A stretch of DNA of 64,000 bases from Tetramitus jugosus (GCA_937625935.1 OW569385.1:1-64000); one strand, 5' to 3'. Positions 1 to 8,246 are shown, counted from the first letter of the stretch. The notes: generated by a model not told the origin, from the letters alone. A program made the numbers and translations.

Positions 1-832
1 CCAAACCCAAACCCAAACCCAACCCAAACCCAAACCCAAACCCAAACCCAAACCCAAACCCAAACCCAAACCCAAACCCAAACCCAAACCCAAACCCAAA
101 CCCAAACCCAAACCCAAACCCAAACCCAAACCCAAACCCAAACCCAAACCCAAACCCAAACCCAAACCCAAACCCAAACCCAAACCCAAACCCAAACCCA
201 AACCCAAACCCAAACCCAAACCCAAACCCAAACCCAAACCCAAACCCAAACCCAAACCCAAACCCAAACCCAAACCCAAACCCAAACCCAAACCCAAACC
301 CAAACCCAAACCCAAACCCAAACCCAAACCCAAACCCAAACCCAAACCCAAACCCAAACCCAAACCCAAACCCAAACCCAAACCCAAACCCAAACCCAAA
401 CCCAAACCCAAACCCAAACCCAAACCCAAACCCAAACCCAAACCCAAACCCAAACCCAAACCCAAACCCAAACCCAAACCCAAACCCAAACCCAAACCCA
501 AACCCAAACCCAAACCCAAACCCAAACCCAAACCCAAACCCAAACCCAAACCCAAACCCAAACCCAAACCCAAACCCAAACCCAAACCCAAACCCAAACC
601 CAAACCCAAACCCAAACCCAAACCCAAACCCAAACCCAAACCCAAACCCAAACCCAAACCCAAACCCAAACCCAAACCCAAACCCAAACCCAAACCCAAA
701 CCCAAACCCAAACCCAAACCCAAACCCAAACCCAAACCCAAACCCAAACCCAAACCCAAACCCAAACCCAAACCCAAACCCAAACCCAAACCCAAACCCA
801 AACCCAAACCCAAACCCAAACCCAAACCCAAG
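1..832 (+). repeat. Terminal telomere, (CCCAAA)n
   Basis: About 138 tandem copies of the hexamer CCCAAA, essentially perfect, with one 5-nt variant (CCCAA) near positions 18-22. The C-rich strand reads 5' to 3' inward, as expected for a left chromosome end, so the G-rich overhang strand would be TTTGGG. The tract stops abruptly at unique sequence around 832. The unit differs from TTAGGG and TTTAGGG and predicts a telomerase RNA template complementary to TTTGGG. Confidence 0.97.
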
Positions 833-1264
833 CTCCACAGACAATTGACCTGAGATGAAATACAGGAAATCATTTCACGGTCCTGGACCGTGAACCTCTC
901 TGTTCGTTGAACCTCAATATCTCCGATCTGATAATAGACTCCAAAAGCCATACAGTTCTTGTCCTATATGTCTTCTTTTTACTCCCTCAACCTATAAGCC
1001 ACAACTCAACCGAATCAATTTTTTTTTTTACACTAAACTGTAAATTTCAACGCTCTGATACCAAATACAGCAAAATTCTCGGGTTTTCCTTAACAACAAG
1101 ACAGACCCAAACCCAAACCCAACCCTTGCTCAATGTTTCGAACTTCTTGTCATCAAGACTTACCAAGTCTTTTACTTGTGTGCTGTCTTCCGTGATTATC
1201 TTGTTTGGATCAAGACGAAAAAGAGTCTTCTTTAGCCAAGCAACATTTTTTTGTGTTTCTTTAT
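833..1264. other. Subtelomeric non-coding stretch
   Basis: AT-rich sequence between the telomere and the first credible open frame. A plus-strand frame of 170 codons crosses 907-1419, but it has no recognisable domain and runs through the interstitial telomere repeat, so it is not called. Nothing else is seen apart from the telomere scar at 1106-1125. Confidence 0.5.
1106..1125 (+). repeat. Interstitial telomeric repeat 1
   Basis: Three and a bit CCCAAA units, the last being the CCCAA variant, in the same orientation as the terminal tract. Unique sequence lies on both sides. It looks like a former chromosome end or a telomere-mediated repair junction. Confidence 0.85.
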
Positions 1265-2380
1265 CTAACCCACTTTGGCGCTCAACTTTTCATACTCTTC
1301 TTGGAGTGCCGAAATTTCTTGATTTTTCTTCATCACAGTGTCCTTGGCCTCTAGTAACTTATTCTGCAGTTGACCGTTGTCAAAGACTTCTTGGTCCAAC
1401 TTTGTTTGGAGTGTCTTGATTGGGTCTTCATTACTGTCATGGAGGTGGAGGCCATCTCCATCTCTAGTGATGATCACAAAGGTTTTTAAAGTGCCGTTGG
1501 TGGTTGGTAGCACTGCCGCCAGAGAAGGAGAAAGAGTGAAAGGGATAGGATTAGTGAGAATTGTTGGTTGGTTGGTCGTTGAGATTGTTTCCATGACTAT
1601 CATTGGGTGCTTGTTCATGACATGTTAGTATATTGATGTACTTTCTTGGAGATAGAACGAATACTTACTTACTTTTGTTGGTTCGTTTTTTGATTGATAA
1701 ATGTGTCACTTAGAATTTTAGTGTGTGACCTAAGGAGAACAATTCTGGTCACATGTTCACGTGTTCCCCCCTAAGCATTGGTCCAGGCCGAAACGTGCAC
1801 GTGTGAGGGTAAAATCATTTTTTTGGTGACACGTGCACATGTCTCCAATTTTGATAAATTGTCTCAAAAATGAGCCTCTTAGGTTGGCAATATGTGGTCT
1901 CGTTGGTAGTGATGTTGCAACTCACAACACGACCCTCTTCATTCTGCCGTATCACAACAAGATGAATCGGCCATGACCATACCTGCTGTTGTTGTTGTTG
2001 ATGGTGGTAGTGGTGGTGGTGTTGATAGTGACGTTGTTGCGATTGTGATGGTTGTGACAATGAGATGCAATGACTCATACTATGATTCTGATGATGATTG
2101 TGATGTGAGTGGTGAGTGTTGGGCATTGGTGAAGCAGCAGCAGTAGAAGCGGTTGTCATTGAACGAGGTGTTGTTCCTGCTGTACCATCATCATTATAGA
2201 AGGTGAAGTCAAAGAGGATGCCTTTTGATTCCATTGTAGTTGCTGTGGTGGTAGTGGTGGTGGTGAAGACAATAGAGCAGTGGTTGTTGTCGCCATTGTC
2301 GGTAGTGTAGCAGATGGTGGTAATGGTGATGATGATGATGGCGAAGGTAATGATGACATGAACTGTTGTTGTGGGTTCAT
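1265..2380 (-). pseudogene. Degraded low-complexity / coiled-coil gene remnant
   Basis: Three minus-strand open stretches (2380-2156, 2234-1815, 1618-1265) follow one another and may be pieces of one decayed subtelomeric gene. The first is Pro/Ser/Thr-rich, the second is rich in His and Gln runs, and the third (117 codons) ends in a coiled-coil-like segment with KLDQEVFDNGQLQNKLLEA-type heptads. The first and third share a frame; the second is shifted and overlaps the first. No family is recognised. Introns rather than frameshifts could also join the pieces, but no clear GT-AG pair was identified. Confidence 0.35.
1758..1835. promoter_or_regulatory. Cluster of three CACGTG palindromes
   Basis: CACGTG occurs at 1758-1763, 1798-1803 and 1830-1835. 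The last two sit in extended GTGCACGTGTG / GTGACACGTGCAC contexts. Three perfect E-box/G-box palindromes in 78 bp is far above chance and suggests a bHLH or bZIP binding cluster. No neighbouring intact gene is evident, so the target is unknown. Confidence 0.4.
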
Positions 2381-2680
2381 CTCAAATCATGTTCATATCA
2401 AATGATCAAAGCGTCTGTTGTCAGTATGCTAAAAAAATGCAACATCAATAAAATGTCTTACCTTACATTGTTTCTCAAAATCTCATGCCTTTCACTTGAT
2501 TGCGTTTTTGGATTGATTTTTCCGCCATCGTTCACTGTTGCTCAAACCCAGTTCACAGTGTTTTGATGAAACACAAACAAGGTTAAATTGAAGTTGTTCT
2601 TTATTATGAGCTTCAATGATGATCGTTTTTACTATTCAACTGCAGTTATGACATCACAAGGGCTATTACTTACGTAATAA
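2381..2680. other. Non-coding stretch before the viral element
   Basis: About 300 bp with no credible gene. A 66-codon plus-strand frame here has no support. The stretch ends in TTACGTAATAA immediately before the interstitial telomere repeat at 2681. Confidence 0.4.
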
Positions 2681-3257
2681 CCCAAACCCAAACCCAAACC
2701 CTTACAAATTGAGACAATTGATTTCGGGGAATGTCTTGAAAGAACACATCATGAAGAGCATCATATGATCTTGCTGTTGTTTGGCGGAATACAATTGCAT
2801 AGGTGCAGCACTCTCTAAATACTGTTGATACCTTGGTCACCAGATGAGAGGCGAATATAACAGTGAGATTGTAATGCCTGAATGATGTTGCCAGTTTAGT
2901 GAATACAGCGCTGTTCATGTTGACTTGTCCGGTCATATCGTCGAACACAACAAATGCTGGTCTCGCGGCTTGAGTGACGGGGTCTCTATTCTTGTCTTGA
3001 AGCCTGAATATCGCCTTCAACTTATCATCGGTATATTCGGCGAACACAAATCTAGAGGGAATGTAATCATAATCACCATTAACTTTGCCTGTACAACTGA
3101 ATACAAATCCATACTGAAAGTGCCCTGAATCACATAGCGAAGTAATGATATAACGGATGAGATAGGTCTTGCCCGATCTTGGTGCGGCCGCCAATAGCAC
3201 GACCGATGGAGTGTCGATAATGGGGAGAGGTGTTTTCTGCTGTTTGTTTCTTCTCAT
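2670..3257 (-). CDS. Genome-packaging ATPase (A32/HerA-FtsK type), 3'-truncated by telomere repeats
   Basis: Motor ATPase that pumps viral DNA into capsids in the PLV/virophage/NCLDV lineage. From the chosen ATG at 3257 the protein starts MRRNKQQKT. It has a Walker A motif at residues 23-31 (AAAPRSGKT), a hydrophobic-rich Walker B at 101-107 (AFVVFDD), and the expected downstream helix-strand run (IFASH). About 185 native residues remain; the last eleven codons are telomere repeat (VWVWV) plus flank, so the natural C-terminus is gone. An upstream in-frame Met at 3317 exists, but it would overlap the divergent integrase start, so 3257 is preferred. It is divergent from the integrase with only ~24 bp between ATGs, sharing a TATATATG box. 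Probably non-functional as it stands. Confidence 0.85.
   Translation of the reverse strand: MRRNKQQKTPLPIIDTPSVVLLAAAPRSGKTYLIRYIITSLCDSGHFQYGFVFSCTGKVNGDYDYIPSRFVFAEYTDDKLKAIFRLQDKNRDPVTQAARPAFVVFDDMTGQVNMNSAVFTKLATSFRHYNLTVIFASHLVTKVSTVFRECCTYAIVFRQTTARSYDALHDVFFQDIPRNQLSQFVRVWVWVWVIT
2681..2701 (+). repeat. Interstitial telomeric repeat 2, at the left edge of the viral element
   Basis: Three and a half CCCAAA units in the same orientation as the terminal telomere. They directly interrupt the 3' end of the packaging ATPase gene: its last codons read Val-Trp-Val-Trp from the telomere repeat before a stop at 2670. This marks where the element was broken or joined. Confidence 0.92.
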
Positions 3258-3280
3258 GCCTATATATGACGTGCAATAAA
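3258..3280. promoter_or_regulatory. Bidirectional TATA promoter between ATPase and integrase
   Basis: CCTATATATGACG lies in the 23 bp between the two divergent ATGs (3257 minus, 3281 plus). It is the same TATATA box seen before most genes of the element, here without an obvious TTTTTGTG upstream box. Confidence 0.55.
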
Positions 3281-4624
3281 ATGAAGACACCAAAATCAAA
3301 TGAAAACACAACATCAAGGTTGAAACTGGATAAGGCCGAGTTCATGCAGATCTATAAGTTTGTTACTACTGGTGTGGTGCCCCCCGAACTGTCAGTGTCT
3401 CAGCAGAACAGATTCAGGAGGAACTTTGCGGGCTATACCTCTAAGGGCGGTCAGATCTATGATGGGGCGGCCAGGCAGGTGGTGTTTCAGGAAGAAGTGC
3501 GGCCTCTATTGAACCGTCTCTATAATGACCCTGCAACTGGCTTTGTGGGACGCGACAAGATGTACAAACGAATATGTGAAAAGTATGTGGGGGTCTCCAA
3601 GCAAGACGTAATGAACTTCCTGGCGGATCAAGTAACTCATCAAGTTCATGCTCGAAGTGCCCCTCGCCATGTTGTGAAACCTATCATCTCCGCCGCCCCA
3701 AATGAAAGGTGGCAAATTGATTTAATCGACATGAGTTCGACATCATACTGGAATGGTGGGCATACATTTGTTCTCACCTGTATTGACCACGTCAGTAAGT
3801 TTGCATGGGCCGTCCCACTCAAGAATAAGGGGGCTCAAAGTGTAGTTGGGGCTCTTGGGGCGATAGTCGAACAATCTGGGCACAAACCCGGGATACTTCA
3901 GAGTGATAATGGCAAGGAGTTTATCAATTCTGAGATGGCCTCATTCTGTGATGAGCACCGGATCAACCACATTCAGAGTCTGCCATATAAGCCCAACAGT
4001 AATGGTGCGATTGAGAGGTTCAACAAGACACTAAAGGGAATGATCTATAAGTTCTTCACTAATCGTGGCACTAAGATATGGATCAACGCATTGGGCGACC
4101 TCATGAAGAACTATAACTCATCTGTTCATAGTGTCACTGGGTCCACACCTAATCATGTGTATGTTGGGGGCAAGGGTATCAGAGCAGCACGACAGGGGAT
4201 CAAGAAACAGGCGCACAAAATGGTGGGGGCATCAAAGGCGGCCCTCAATGTGGGGCAGTTGGTGAAGAAGGGGTCTCAAGTGAGAATCGCTAACAACACA
4301 AATCCTGATCATAGGAAGAACAGCCTGATGACTAAGAAGTATCTACCTAACTGGTCTAAGGAGGTCTACACAGTGTCAAGCGGAAGAGGATTGGGCCCAT
4401 ACTCATTGCGTGAGTTGCCGAGCAGAGTGTTCTATCGTCAGGATCTGCAACTTGTTATGGGGCTTGAAACAGCAATACAATCAAGCACCGGATCTGATGA
4501 AGTTGTTCATAACCGTGAGAGACAATTGGGAATGGAGGGGGCATCTAGTCAGACAGTTGTTAGATCGCGTAATGACCCTTCTCTGTCTAAGCTGCCACGT
4601 CGCATGAAGAAGGACAACAAATGA
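3281..4624 (+). CDS. Retroviral-type (rve) integrase, DD35E
   Basis: Integrase that inserts the linear viral DNA into host chromosomes. From the ATG at 3281 (MKTPKSNENTT) it is 447 residues. The catalytic triad is visible: D147 in WQIDLIDMSS, D209 in LQSDNGKEF and E245 in GAIERFNKTLK, giving 61- and 35-residue spacings. The PYKPNSNGAIERFNK signature is typical of Maverick and Ty3/retroviral integrases. An N-terminal helical region precedes the core, and a C-terminal YTVSSGRGLGPYSL segment resembles the SH3-like tail of polinton integrases. The ORF is open 17 codons further upstream, but that would run into the ATPase start. The frame is intact, so the enzyme could be functional. It is followed by repeat copy A. 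Confidence 0.92.
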   Translation: MKTPKSNENTTSRLKLDKAEFMQIYKFVTTGVVPPELSVSQQNRFRRNFAGYTSKGGQIYDGAARQVVFQEEVRPLLNRLYNDPATGFVGRDKMYKRICEKYVGVSKQDVMNFLADQVTHQVHARSAPRHVVKPIISAAPNERWQIDLIDMSSTSYWNGGHTFVLTCIDHVSKFAWAVPLKNKGAQSVVGALGAIVEQSGHKPGILQSDNGKEFINSEMASFCDEHRINHIQSLPYKPNSNGAIERFNKTLKGMIYKFFTNRGTKIWINALGDLMKNYNSSVHSVTGSTPNHVYVGGKGIRAARQGIKKQAHKMVGASKAALNVGQLVKKGSQVRIANNTNPDHRKNSLMTKKYLPNWSKEVYTVSSGRGLGPYSLRELPSRVFYRQDLQLVMGLETAIQSSTGSDEVVHNRERQLGMEGASSQTVVRSRNDPSLSKLPRRMKKDNK

Positions 4625-4700
4625 CGTGCTATATAGTCTTGTTATCGAGCAATACCCTTATATATAAGGCCACAGTTATATAGCAATGAATAGAGCATAG

Positions 4701-4880
4701 TTTCTCGTTAGGCGTGCTCGATAGGTGTGGCCAAGTTGTGAAGTTGAACAGGTCCCGAGAGAATAAGGCGGTTGTTTCATAGGCGTGCTCTACGCTTAAA
4801 ACGGGGGGTTCTAATAATATTAATTACCAGCAAATTCAAAGCGGCCAAAATGAGGTTATTAAGTCGAAATTGGGCAGCAC
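4701..4880 (+). repeat. Element repeat, copy A (direct orientation)
   Basis: One of three ~180-210 bp copies (A 4701-4880, B 8292-8497 inverted, C 13162-13370 direct). It contains TCTCGTTAGGCGTGCTC, a second AGGCGTGCTC about 65 nt on, GGCGGTTGTTTCAT, and the invariant core CTAATAATATTAATTACC at 4811-4828, ending near TATTAAGT(T/C)GAAATT. It lies between the convergent integrase and the 4898-5941 gene. It is the most diverged copy in its first half. Candidate replication origin, Rep-binding site or transcription terminator. Confidence 0.85.
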
Positions 4881-4897
4881 AAAAAGGAATGTCTTAA

Positions 4898-5941
4898 TTA
4901 TGTACTTCTCAGACCCTTGGGTGTTCTCTTCAACTTGCCCTTTTTTGCCTTTGTGCTGTGAGGGCTTCGTCTCTCGTGCGGGGCCAATTCACCTTGCTGA
5001 TGATACACATAATCTGGGGTGGAATCAAAGTCGAGCACTTTTGAGATAGGTGTTATGGTCTTAGGTGTCCTGGGTGTCCTCTCAGTCACACTCTTGAATC
5101 TCAACGTTGGAGTGTCGATATGTGGTGATGCCAGATGTGGTGATTGAATGGCTGACTTTGGAGGGGTTGCCTTCCGCGCCTTACCTGTAGCAGCTAGTTT
5201 CTTCAACTGCTGGTGATAGAACGACCTATCTCTCTGGAATCTAGTCATGGTGAGTTCATTGTTCAGATAATCCTCAATGGGGCCTTTATCATCATCACTG
5301 TACTTGATGCCGCCCTCCAATACTGCACCATACTTAGCTGCCAATTGACCCATCTCCAGCGGCTCAGTAACATAAACACCAGTTTCGGCACCTTTGTATT
5401 TCAGGGGAATGCCTCGATTCAGCCCATAGTCATATGGATCTGGCAGCTTGATGTCCTCTGGTTTCAGCCCCTTCTGTTGAATCTGCCCATTCCACCCAGC
5501 AATACGTTCATCCTGTAGTTTAGCAAGAGATCTATTAATTGCGGAAGTGATGTCGCCAGATCTTGACTTACTCATTGCCTCACCAACATGACTAGCGATG
5601 TCCTCCGATCTCAGCCTTCTCCCGGAATCAGTATTGAGGAAGAACTGATCAGCCCCGCCATAGTTGCTGCCCAAAACGACAGTATCAAGTAGGACATCAG
5701 CTACACCATCATCATATCCGGCCTTTCGCGCCTTATTCTTTGATTTATCCAGTTTGTAATCATAATAATCGGCCTGCTCATCAAGTTCGGCGTTCTTTCT
5801 GCTTTCTGCGCCTGCCATCTTATAGATATCAGTGATGCCCACATTGTAGATATCATGAATGATGTGCGGCTCTTCATCTTTGTGCTTCTTCTTCTTCATC
5901 TTCTTGTAAGTCTGGTCAATAATCGAGTGGACCTTCTTCAT
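4898..5941 (-). CDS. Element protein of unknown function (347 aa), possible structural/core protein
   Basis: Starts at the ATG at 5941 (MKKVHSIIDQTYKKMKK), just downstream of a full element promoter; a longer reading from a TTG at 5959 is unlikely. The N-terminal third is Lys-rich, the middle is mixed helical with Tyr/Asp-rich stretches, and the C-terminal ~90 residues are Pro/Ser/Thr/Lys-rich and look disordered and basic (KKGKLKRTPKGLRST). No family is recognised. The position next to small capsid-type genes and the basic tails suggest a virion component that contacts DNA; this is inference. Intact frame. Confidence 0.7.
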   Translation of the reverse strand: MKKVHSIIDQTYKKMKKKKHKDEEPHIIHDIYNVGITDIYKMAGAESRKNAELDEQADYYDYKLDKSKNKARKAGYDDGVADVLLDTVVLGSNYGGADQFFLNTDSGRRLRSEDIASHVGEAMSKSRSGDITSAINRSLAKLQDERIAGWNGQIQQKGLKPEDIKLPDPYDYGLNRGIPLKYKGAETGVYVTEPLEMGQLAAKYGAVLEGGIKYSDDDKGPIEDYLNNELTMTRFQRDRSFYHQQLKKLAATGKARKATPPKSAIQSPHLASPHIDTPTLRFKSVTERTPRTPKTITPISKVLDFDSTPDYVYHQQGELAPHERRSPHSTKAKKGKLKRTPKGLRST

Positions 5942-5960
5942 CGTAATGGGCCAAGTCAAT

Positions 5961-5985
5961 GCTATATATGGGGCGCGACAAAAAT
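5961..5985 (-). promoter_or_regulatory. Element promoter for the 4898-5941 gene
   Basis: On the minus strand: TATTTTTGTCGCGCCCCATATATAGC, ending 19 bp before the ATG. Upstream T-run box, CCCC spacer, then TATATA; the same architecture recurs before at least five other genes. Confidence 0.7.
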
Positions 5986-6013
5986 ACGTCTCATTATTTG
6001 ACTTCGTGGCCCC

Positions 6014-6454
6014 TTAAATTCTGATATCAGCCAAATCCTTCTTATGCTTTCTATTCATTGCGTTATCTACAAACTTGGATGGGTATTGCTCCTCAATAAG
6101 GGCAAGTTGTGTTTTGACCCAATTATCGGCGAGTTTAGTTGCCATCAACTTTCTTCTTGTCTCTGGGATTGACGCATCGAGGTCATCGTAGAACTGCGCG
6201 AACATATCTCCGACCTTTGCATTCACATTGTCCTCGATAGCCTGATTACGCTTTGCAACATAGTCCTCTGGTTTCATCAAGGCATGTTGGAGCTTCTTGT
6301 TTCTGTATTCCAGATCATCCAAGCCAAGTACTGCCCCAATGGCTACGGTCGTCCTGGCATCTCCTTTGGTGGGTGTTATTCCCATCAAGCCGACACCTGT
6401 GAGTGAGGAGTCAAGTGAATTAATTGCTAATGACCCGAATGGAACTAATGACAT
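6014..6454 (-). CDS. Element protein of unknown function (146 aa)
   Basis: Begins MSLVPFGSLAINSLDSS at the ATG at 6454, immediately downstream of a promoter copy; the open frame continues 28 codons upstream through that promoter, so the longer form is rejected. The N-terminus is hydrophobic and Gly-rich (SLTGVGLMGITP, AIGAVLGLDDLEY), followed by a charged helical C-terminal half. No family is recognised. It sits between the unknown 347-aa gene and a tiny basic protein, all on the minus strand and spaced 60-80 bp apart. Possibly a minor virion protein. Confidence 0.65.
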   Translation of the reverse strand: MSLVPFGSLAINSLDSSLTGVGLMGITPTKGDARTTVAIGAVLGLDDLEYRNKKLQHALMKPEDYVAKRNQAIEDNVNAKVGDMFAQFYDDLDASIPETRRKLMATKLADNWVKTQLALIEEQYPSKFVDNAMNRKHKKDLADIRI

Positions 6455-6470
6455 GTTTTCAGTTGTTATG

Positions 6471-6508
6471 TATATAAGTGCCGCACCACAAAATTCGACA
6501 CAAAAATA
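6471..6508 (-). promoter_or_regulatory. Element promoter for the 6014-6454 gene
   Basis: Minus strand reads TTATTTTTGTGTCG, then a second TTTTGTGG, then GGCACTTATATACA, about 17 bp before the ATG. The T-box is duplicated here. Confidence 0.7.
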
Positions 6509-6534
6509 ATTGACACATATCAGGGTCGAAATAA

Positions 6535-6717
6535 TCACTTCTTCTTGGCCTTCTTGGACCTCTTCTTTGCAGAACCGTGAATCTTAGTGTATTCGACACC
6601 AGCAGCCTTCATTGCTGTGTCCCACTTCTCAGAGGGATGTCGTTTTCTATGTTTCTTGGCTAGGGTGGTTATCTCCTTTCCCATTGAAGCCATTTGTGCT
6701 TTTGTCTTTCGGGGCAT
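6535..6717 (-). CDS. Small highly basic protein (60 aa), candidate viral DNA-condensing protein
   Basis: Sixty residues starting MPRKTKAQMASM and ending in KKRSKKAKKK; about one residue in three is Lys or Arg and there are no acidic runs. A central SEKWDTAMKAAGVEYTKIHG segment could form a short folded or helical unit. Small basic proteins of this type act as core or packaging proteins in adenoviruses and related polinton-lineage viruses; that role is inferred from composition and context. It has a clear element promoter ending directly at its ATG. Confidence 0.7.
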   Translation of the reverse strand: MPRKTKAQMASMGKEITTLAKKHRKRHPSEKWDTAMKAAGVEYTKIHGSAKKRSKKAKKK

Positions 6718-6743
6718 TCTATAAGTGGGTCATCACAAAAATA
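6718..6743 (-). promoter_or_regulatory. Element promoter for the small basic protein
   Basis: Minus strand: GATATTTTTGTGATGACCCACTTATAGA, running directly into the ATG at 6717, so the 5' UTR would be almost absent. Confidence 0.7.
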
Positions 6744-6756
6744 TCACTTAATAATT

Positions 6757-7464
6757 CTATTGCATCAGTTCGAACTCAAGGGTGTGATCAAGTCCGTTGA
6801 AATCAATGAGGCGCCCCTTCTCATCAACAAATTCAATGATGAACTCACCGAGTGGAGTATGTGACCCATGGTAGGTGATATCCCTGTGTGACCCCTCCAT
6901 TGTGAGCATGCGGCCAAATGCGACATCATTGTAGATCGCGCCCATTGCAGAAACAATTGGGTTGATATCCCCGGCCATTGTCAGGTTGTTCAGCCTCAAA
7001 TACAAGACTGGGCAAGACGATAAGTTAACCATGTTGGGCGCTGTAACTGAGGTACCGGCAGCTGTGTCTCCATTGAACCCCAATAGTGATGCGGCACTAC
7101 TCGCCCCCCTTATGACAAATGAGGATGCACTTGATATTGTGATGCGCCCAGTTATGGAGTTGTATGAGACAGTCCATGGAGCCCCAGGAACCAGATCAAG
7201 TTGGGCCTTAAGTTCGGTAATCAATGATGAAGTCCCATAGAAGCCCGGTTGCATGTTGACCCCGTAATCTGTCCCTCCAAGCCCCACTATGAGGTTGTTG
7301 TTCCACTGAGTCACGTTGTAGATGCTGTTAGGGATCATGTAGTTGCGGAGTTTGATTGACATTATCCCAGTAATGCCCAAATTCACCCTGTATGAAGCGG
7401 GAGTTGGATATATTGTTTTATCTCGCTGTGATGATGATATTCTGATAATTCTTCGTTGGCACAT
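6757..7464 (-). CDS. Minor capsid protein (penton-type) of the PLV/virophage lineage
   Basis: Predicted to form the fivefold vertices. The start at 7464 (MCQRRIIRISSS) lies just after a TATATATA box; 11 extra upstream codons would cross that box. It shows the recurrent pattern of this family: an N-terminal RDKTIYPTPASYRVNL segment, a central SIKLRNYMIPNSIYNV strand run followed by Asn-Asn, and a C-terminal GEFIIEFVDEKGRLIDF/HTLEFEL beta pair. The length (235 aa) suits PLV minor capsid proteins. The frame is intact. It shares a 35-bp divergent promoter with a 42-codon gene on the other strand. Confidence 0.8.
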   Translation of the reverse strand: MCQRRIIRISSSQRDKTIYPTPASYRVNLGITGIMSIKLRNYMIPNSIYNVTQWNNNLIVGLGGTDYGVNMQPGFYGTSSLITELKAQLDLVPGAPWTVSYNSITGRITISSASSFVIRGASSAASLLGFNGDTAAGTSVTAPNMVNLSSCPVLYLRLNNLTMAGDINPIVSAMGAIYNDVAFGRMLTMEGSHRDITYHGSHTPLGEFIIEFVDEKGRLIDFNGLDHTLEFELMQ

Positions 7465-7476
7465 TTCCTTGCACTC

Positions 7477-7484
7477 TATATATA
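7477..7484. promoter_or_regulatory. Palindromic TATATATA bidirectional promoter
   Basis: A perfect TATATATA palindrome midway between the minus-strand minor-capsid ATG (7464) and the plus-strand small-protein ATG (7500). Only 35 bp separate the two starts. Confidence 0.6.
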
Positions 7485-7499
7485 GGCAAGCAGACAATT

Positions 7500-7628
7500 A
7501 TGTTTCAATTTATCACACGCTTCATAGTCTTCATTATGACCATCTTGTATTATCGCATCATTGGTGCCGCCCCAGTAGCTCAACATCATGACGCCTCTGC
7601 TCTTCAAAAGAAATACGATGACTTGTAA
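7500..7628 (+). CDS. 42-aa membrane micro-protein of the element
   Basis: A short frame beginning MFQFITRFIVFIMTILYY, a hydrophobic N-terminal segment of about 20 residues, then a polar tail ending KKYDDL. It could be a signal-anchored membrane peptide. Support comes from its position: its ATG lies 15 bp after the TATATATA box shared with the capsid gene, and it fills what would otherwise be an empty 230-bp gap in a compact genome. No family is known; the call rests on context. Confidence 0.5.
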   Translation: MFQFITRFIVFIMTILYYRIIGAAPVAQHHDASALQKKYDDL

Positions 7629-7695
7629 ATGTCCTATTGAATTATTAGATCAATTAATATAATTATTAAATTATCAGCCCCCCCACTATTATAGA

Positions 7696-7932
7696 ATGGC
7701 AGAACAAGGTAGACCCAAGAAGGAGAAGACAGAAGAAGAGCAGCTGGCAGCATTGCAGAAGAGAAGAGAGAGCATGTTGAAACATTATTACAAAAACAGA
7801 GACAAGTATAGAGAGGCGGCCAAACAGAGGTATGCACAGAATGCTGAAAAATATAGAGAGGCCGCAAGACAGAGGTATGTGCGAAAAGAGGGTGAGACCA
7901 GAGGACGGCATAGAATAGATGAGAGCGACTAG
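7696..7932 (+). CDS. Basic helical protein (78 aa) with internal repeat
   Basis: Starts MAEQGRPKKEKTEEEQ right after CACTATTATAGA. It is rich in Lys, Arg, Glu and Gln, with a 15-residue near-repeat (NRDKYREAAKQRYAQ / NAEKYREAARQRYVR) that should form a continuous amphipathic helix. Composition suggests nucleic-acid binding, perhaps a chromatin-like or scaffold protein. It converges on the 7929-8246 gene with a 4-bp overlap of the two stop codons, a sign of strong compaction. Confidence 0.65.
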   Translation: MAEQGRPKKEKTEEEQLAALQKRRESMLKHYYKNRDKYREAAKQRYAQNAEKYREAARQRYVRKEGETRGRHRIDESD

Positions 7933-8246
7933 GTCCTGAACAAGAGATCAACCTCATAATCGATCAACCGCTCATTAATGTGCTCGTCAATGCGCTCGCA
8001 TAGAAGCTCGGCATCAAGATCGCCCTGTTGGAGTGAGGCACGGATATAGATCTTTGACATCCTTCTGAATGTCTCAATTATGACTGTCTTATCGGCATCA
8101 GGAGCACACATTTTTATGGTGTTGTTGAATATCTCTGTCTCATGCGCGATGAAATCGGCCATTAGCCTCTCATGAAGAGTTGGCTGCTTGGGTGGCGGGG
8201 GTTTATATCCATCAAGATTGAGTGGCTTGTTGGGTCTTCTTTTCAT
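7929..8246 (-). CDS. Element protein of unknown function (105 aa)
   Basis: Starts MKRRPNKPLNLDG, then a Pro-rich stretch (KPPPPKQPT), then an alpha-helical acidic/basic domain ending IDYEVDLLFRT. It overlaps the stop of the 78-aa gene. Its 5' side faces repeat copy B about 46 bp away, and only a weak TATA-like sequence (GATAAATGAATAATTA) precedes it. No family is recognised. Confidence 0.6.
   Translation of the reverse strand: MKRRPNKPLNLDGYKPPPPKQPTLHERLMADFIAHETEIFNNTIKMCAPDADKTVIIETFRRMSKIYIRASLQQGDLDAELLCERIDEHINERLIDYEVDLLFRT

Noticed and set aside
907-1419. 170-codon plus-strand frame in the subtelomere
   Set aside because: It crosses an interstitial telomere repeat, has biased low-information sequence and no domain, and lacks promoter or neighbour support.
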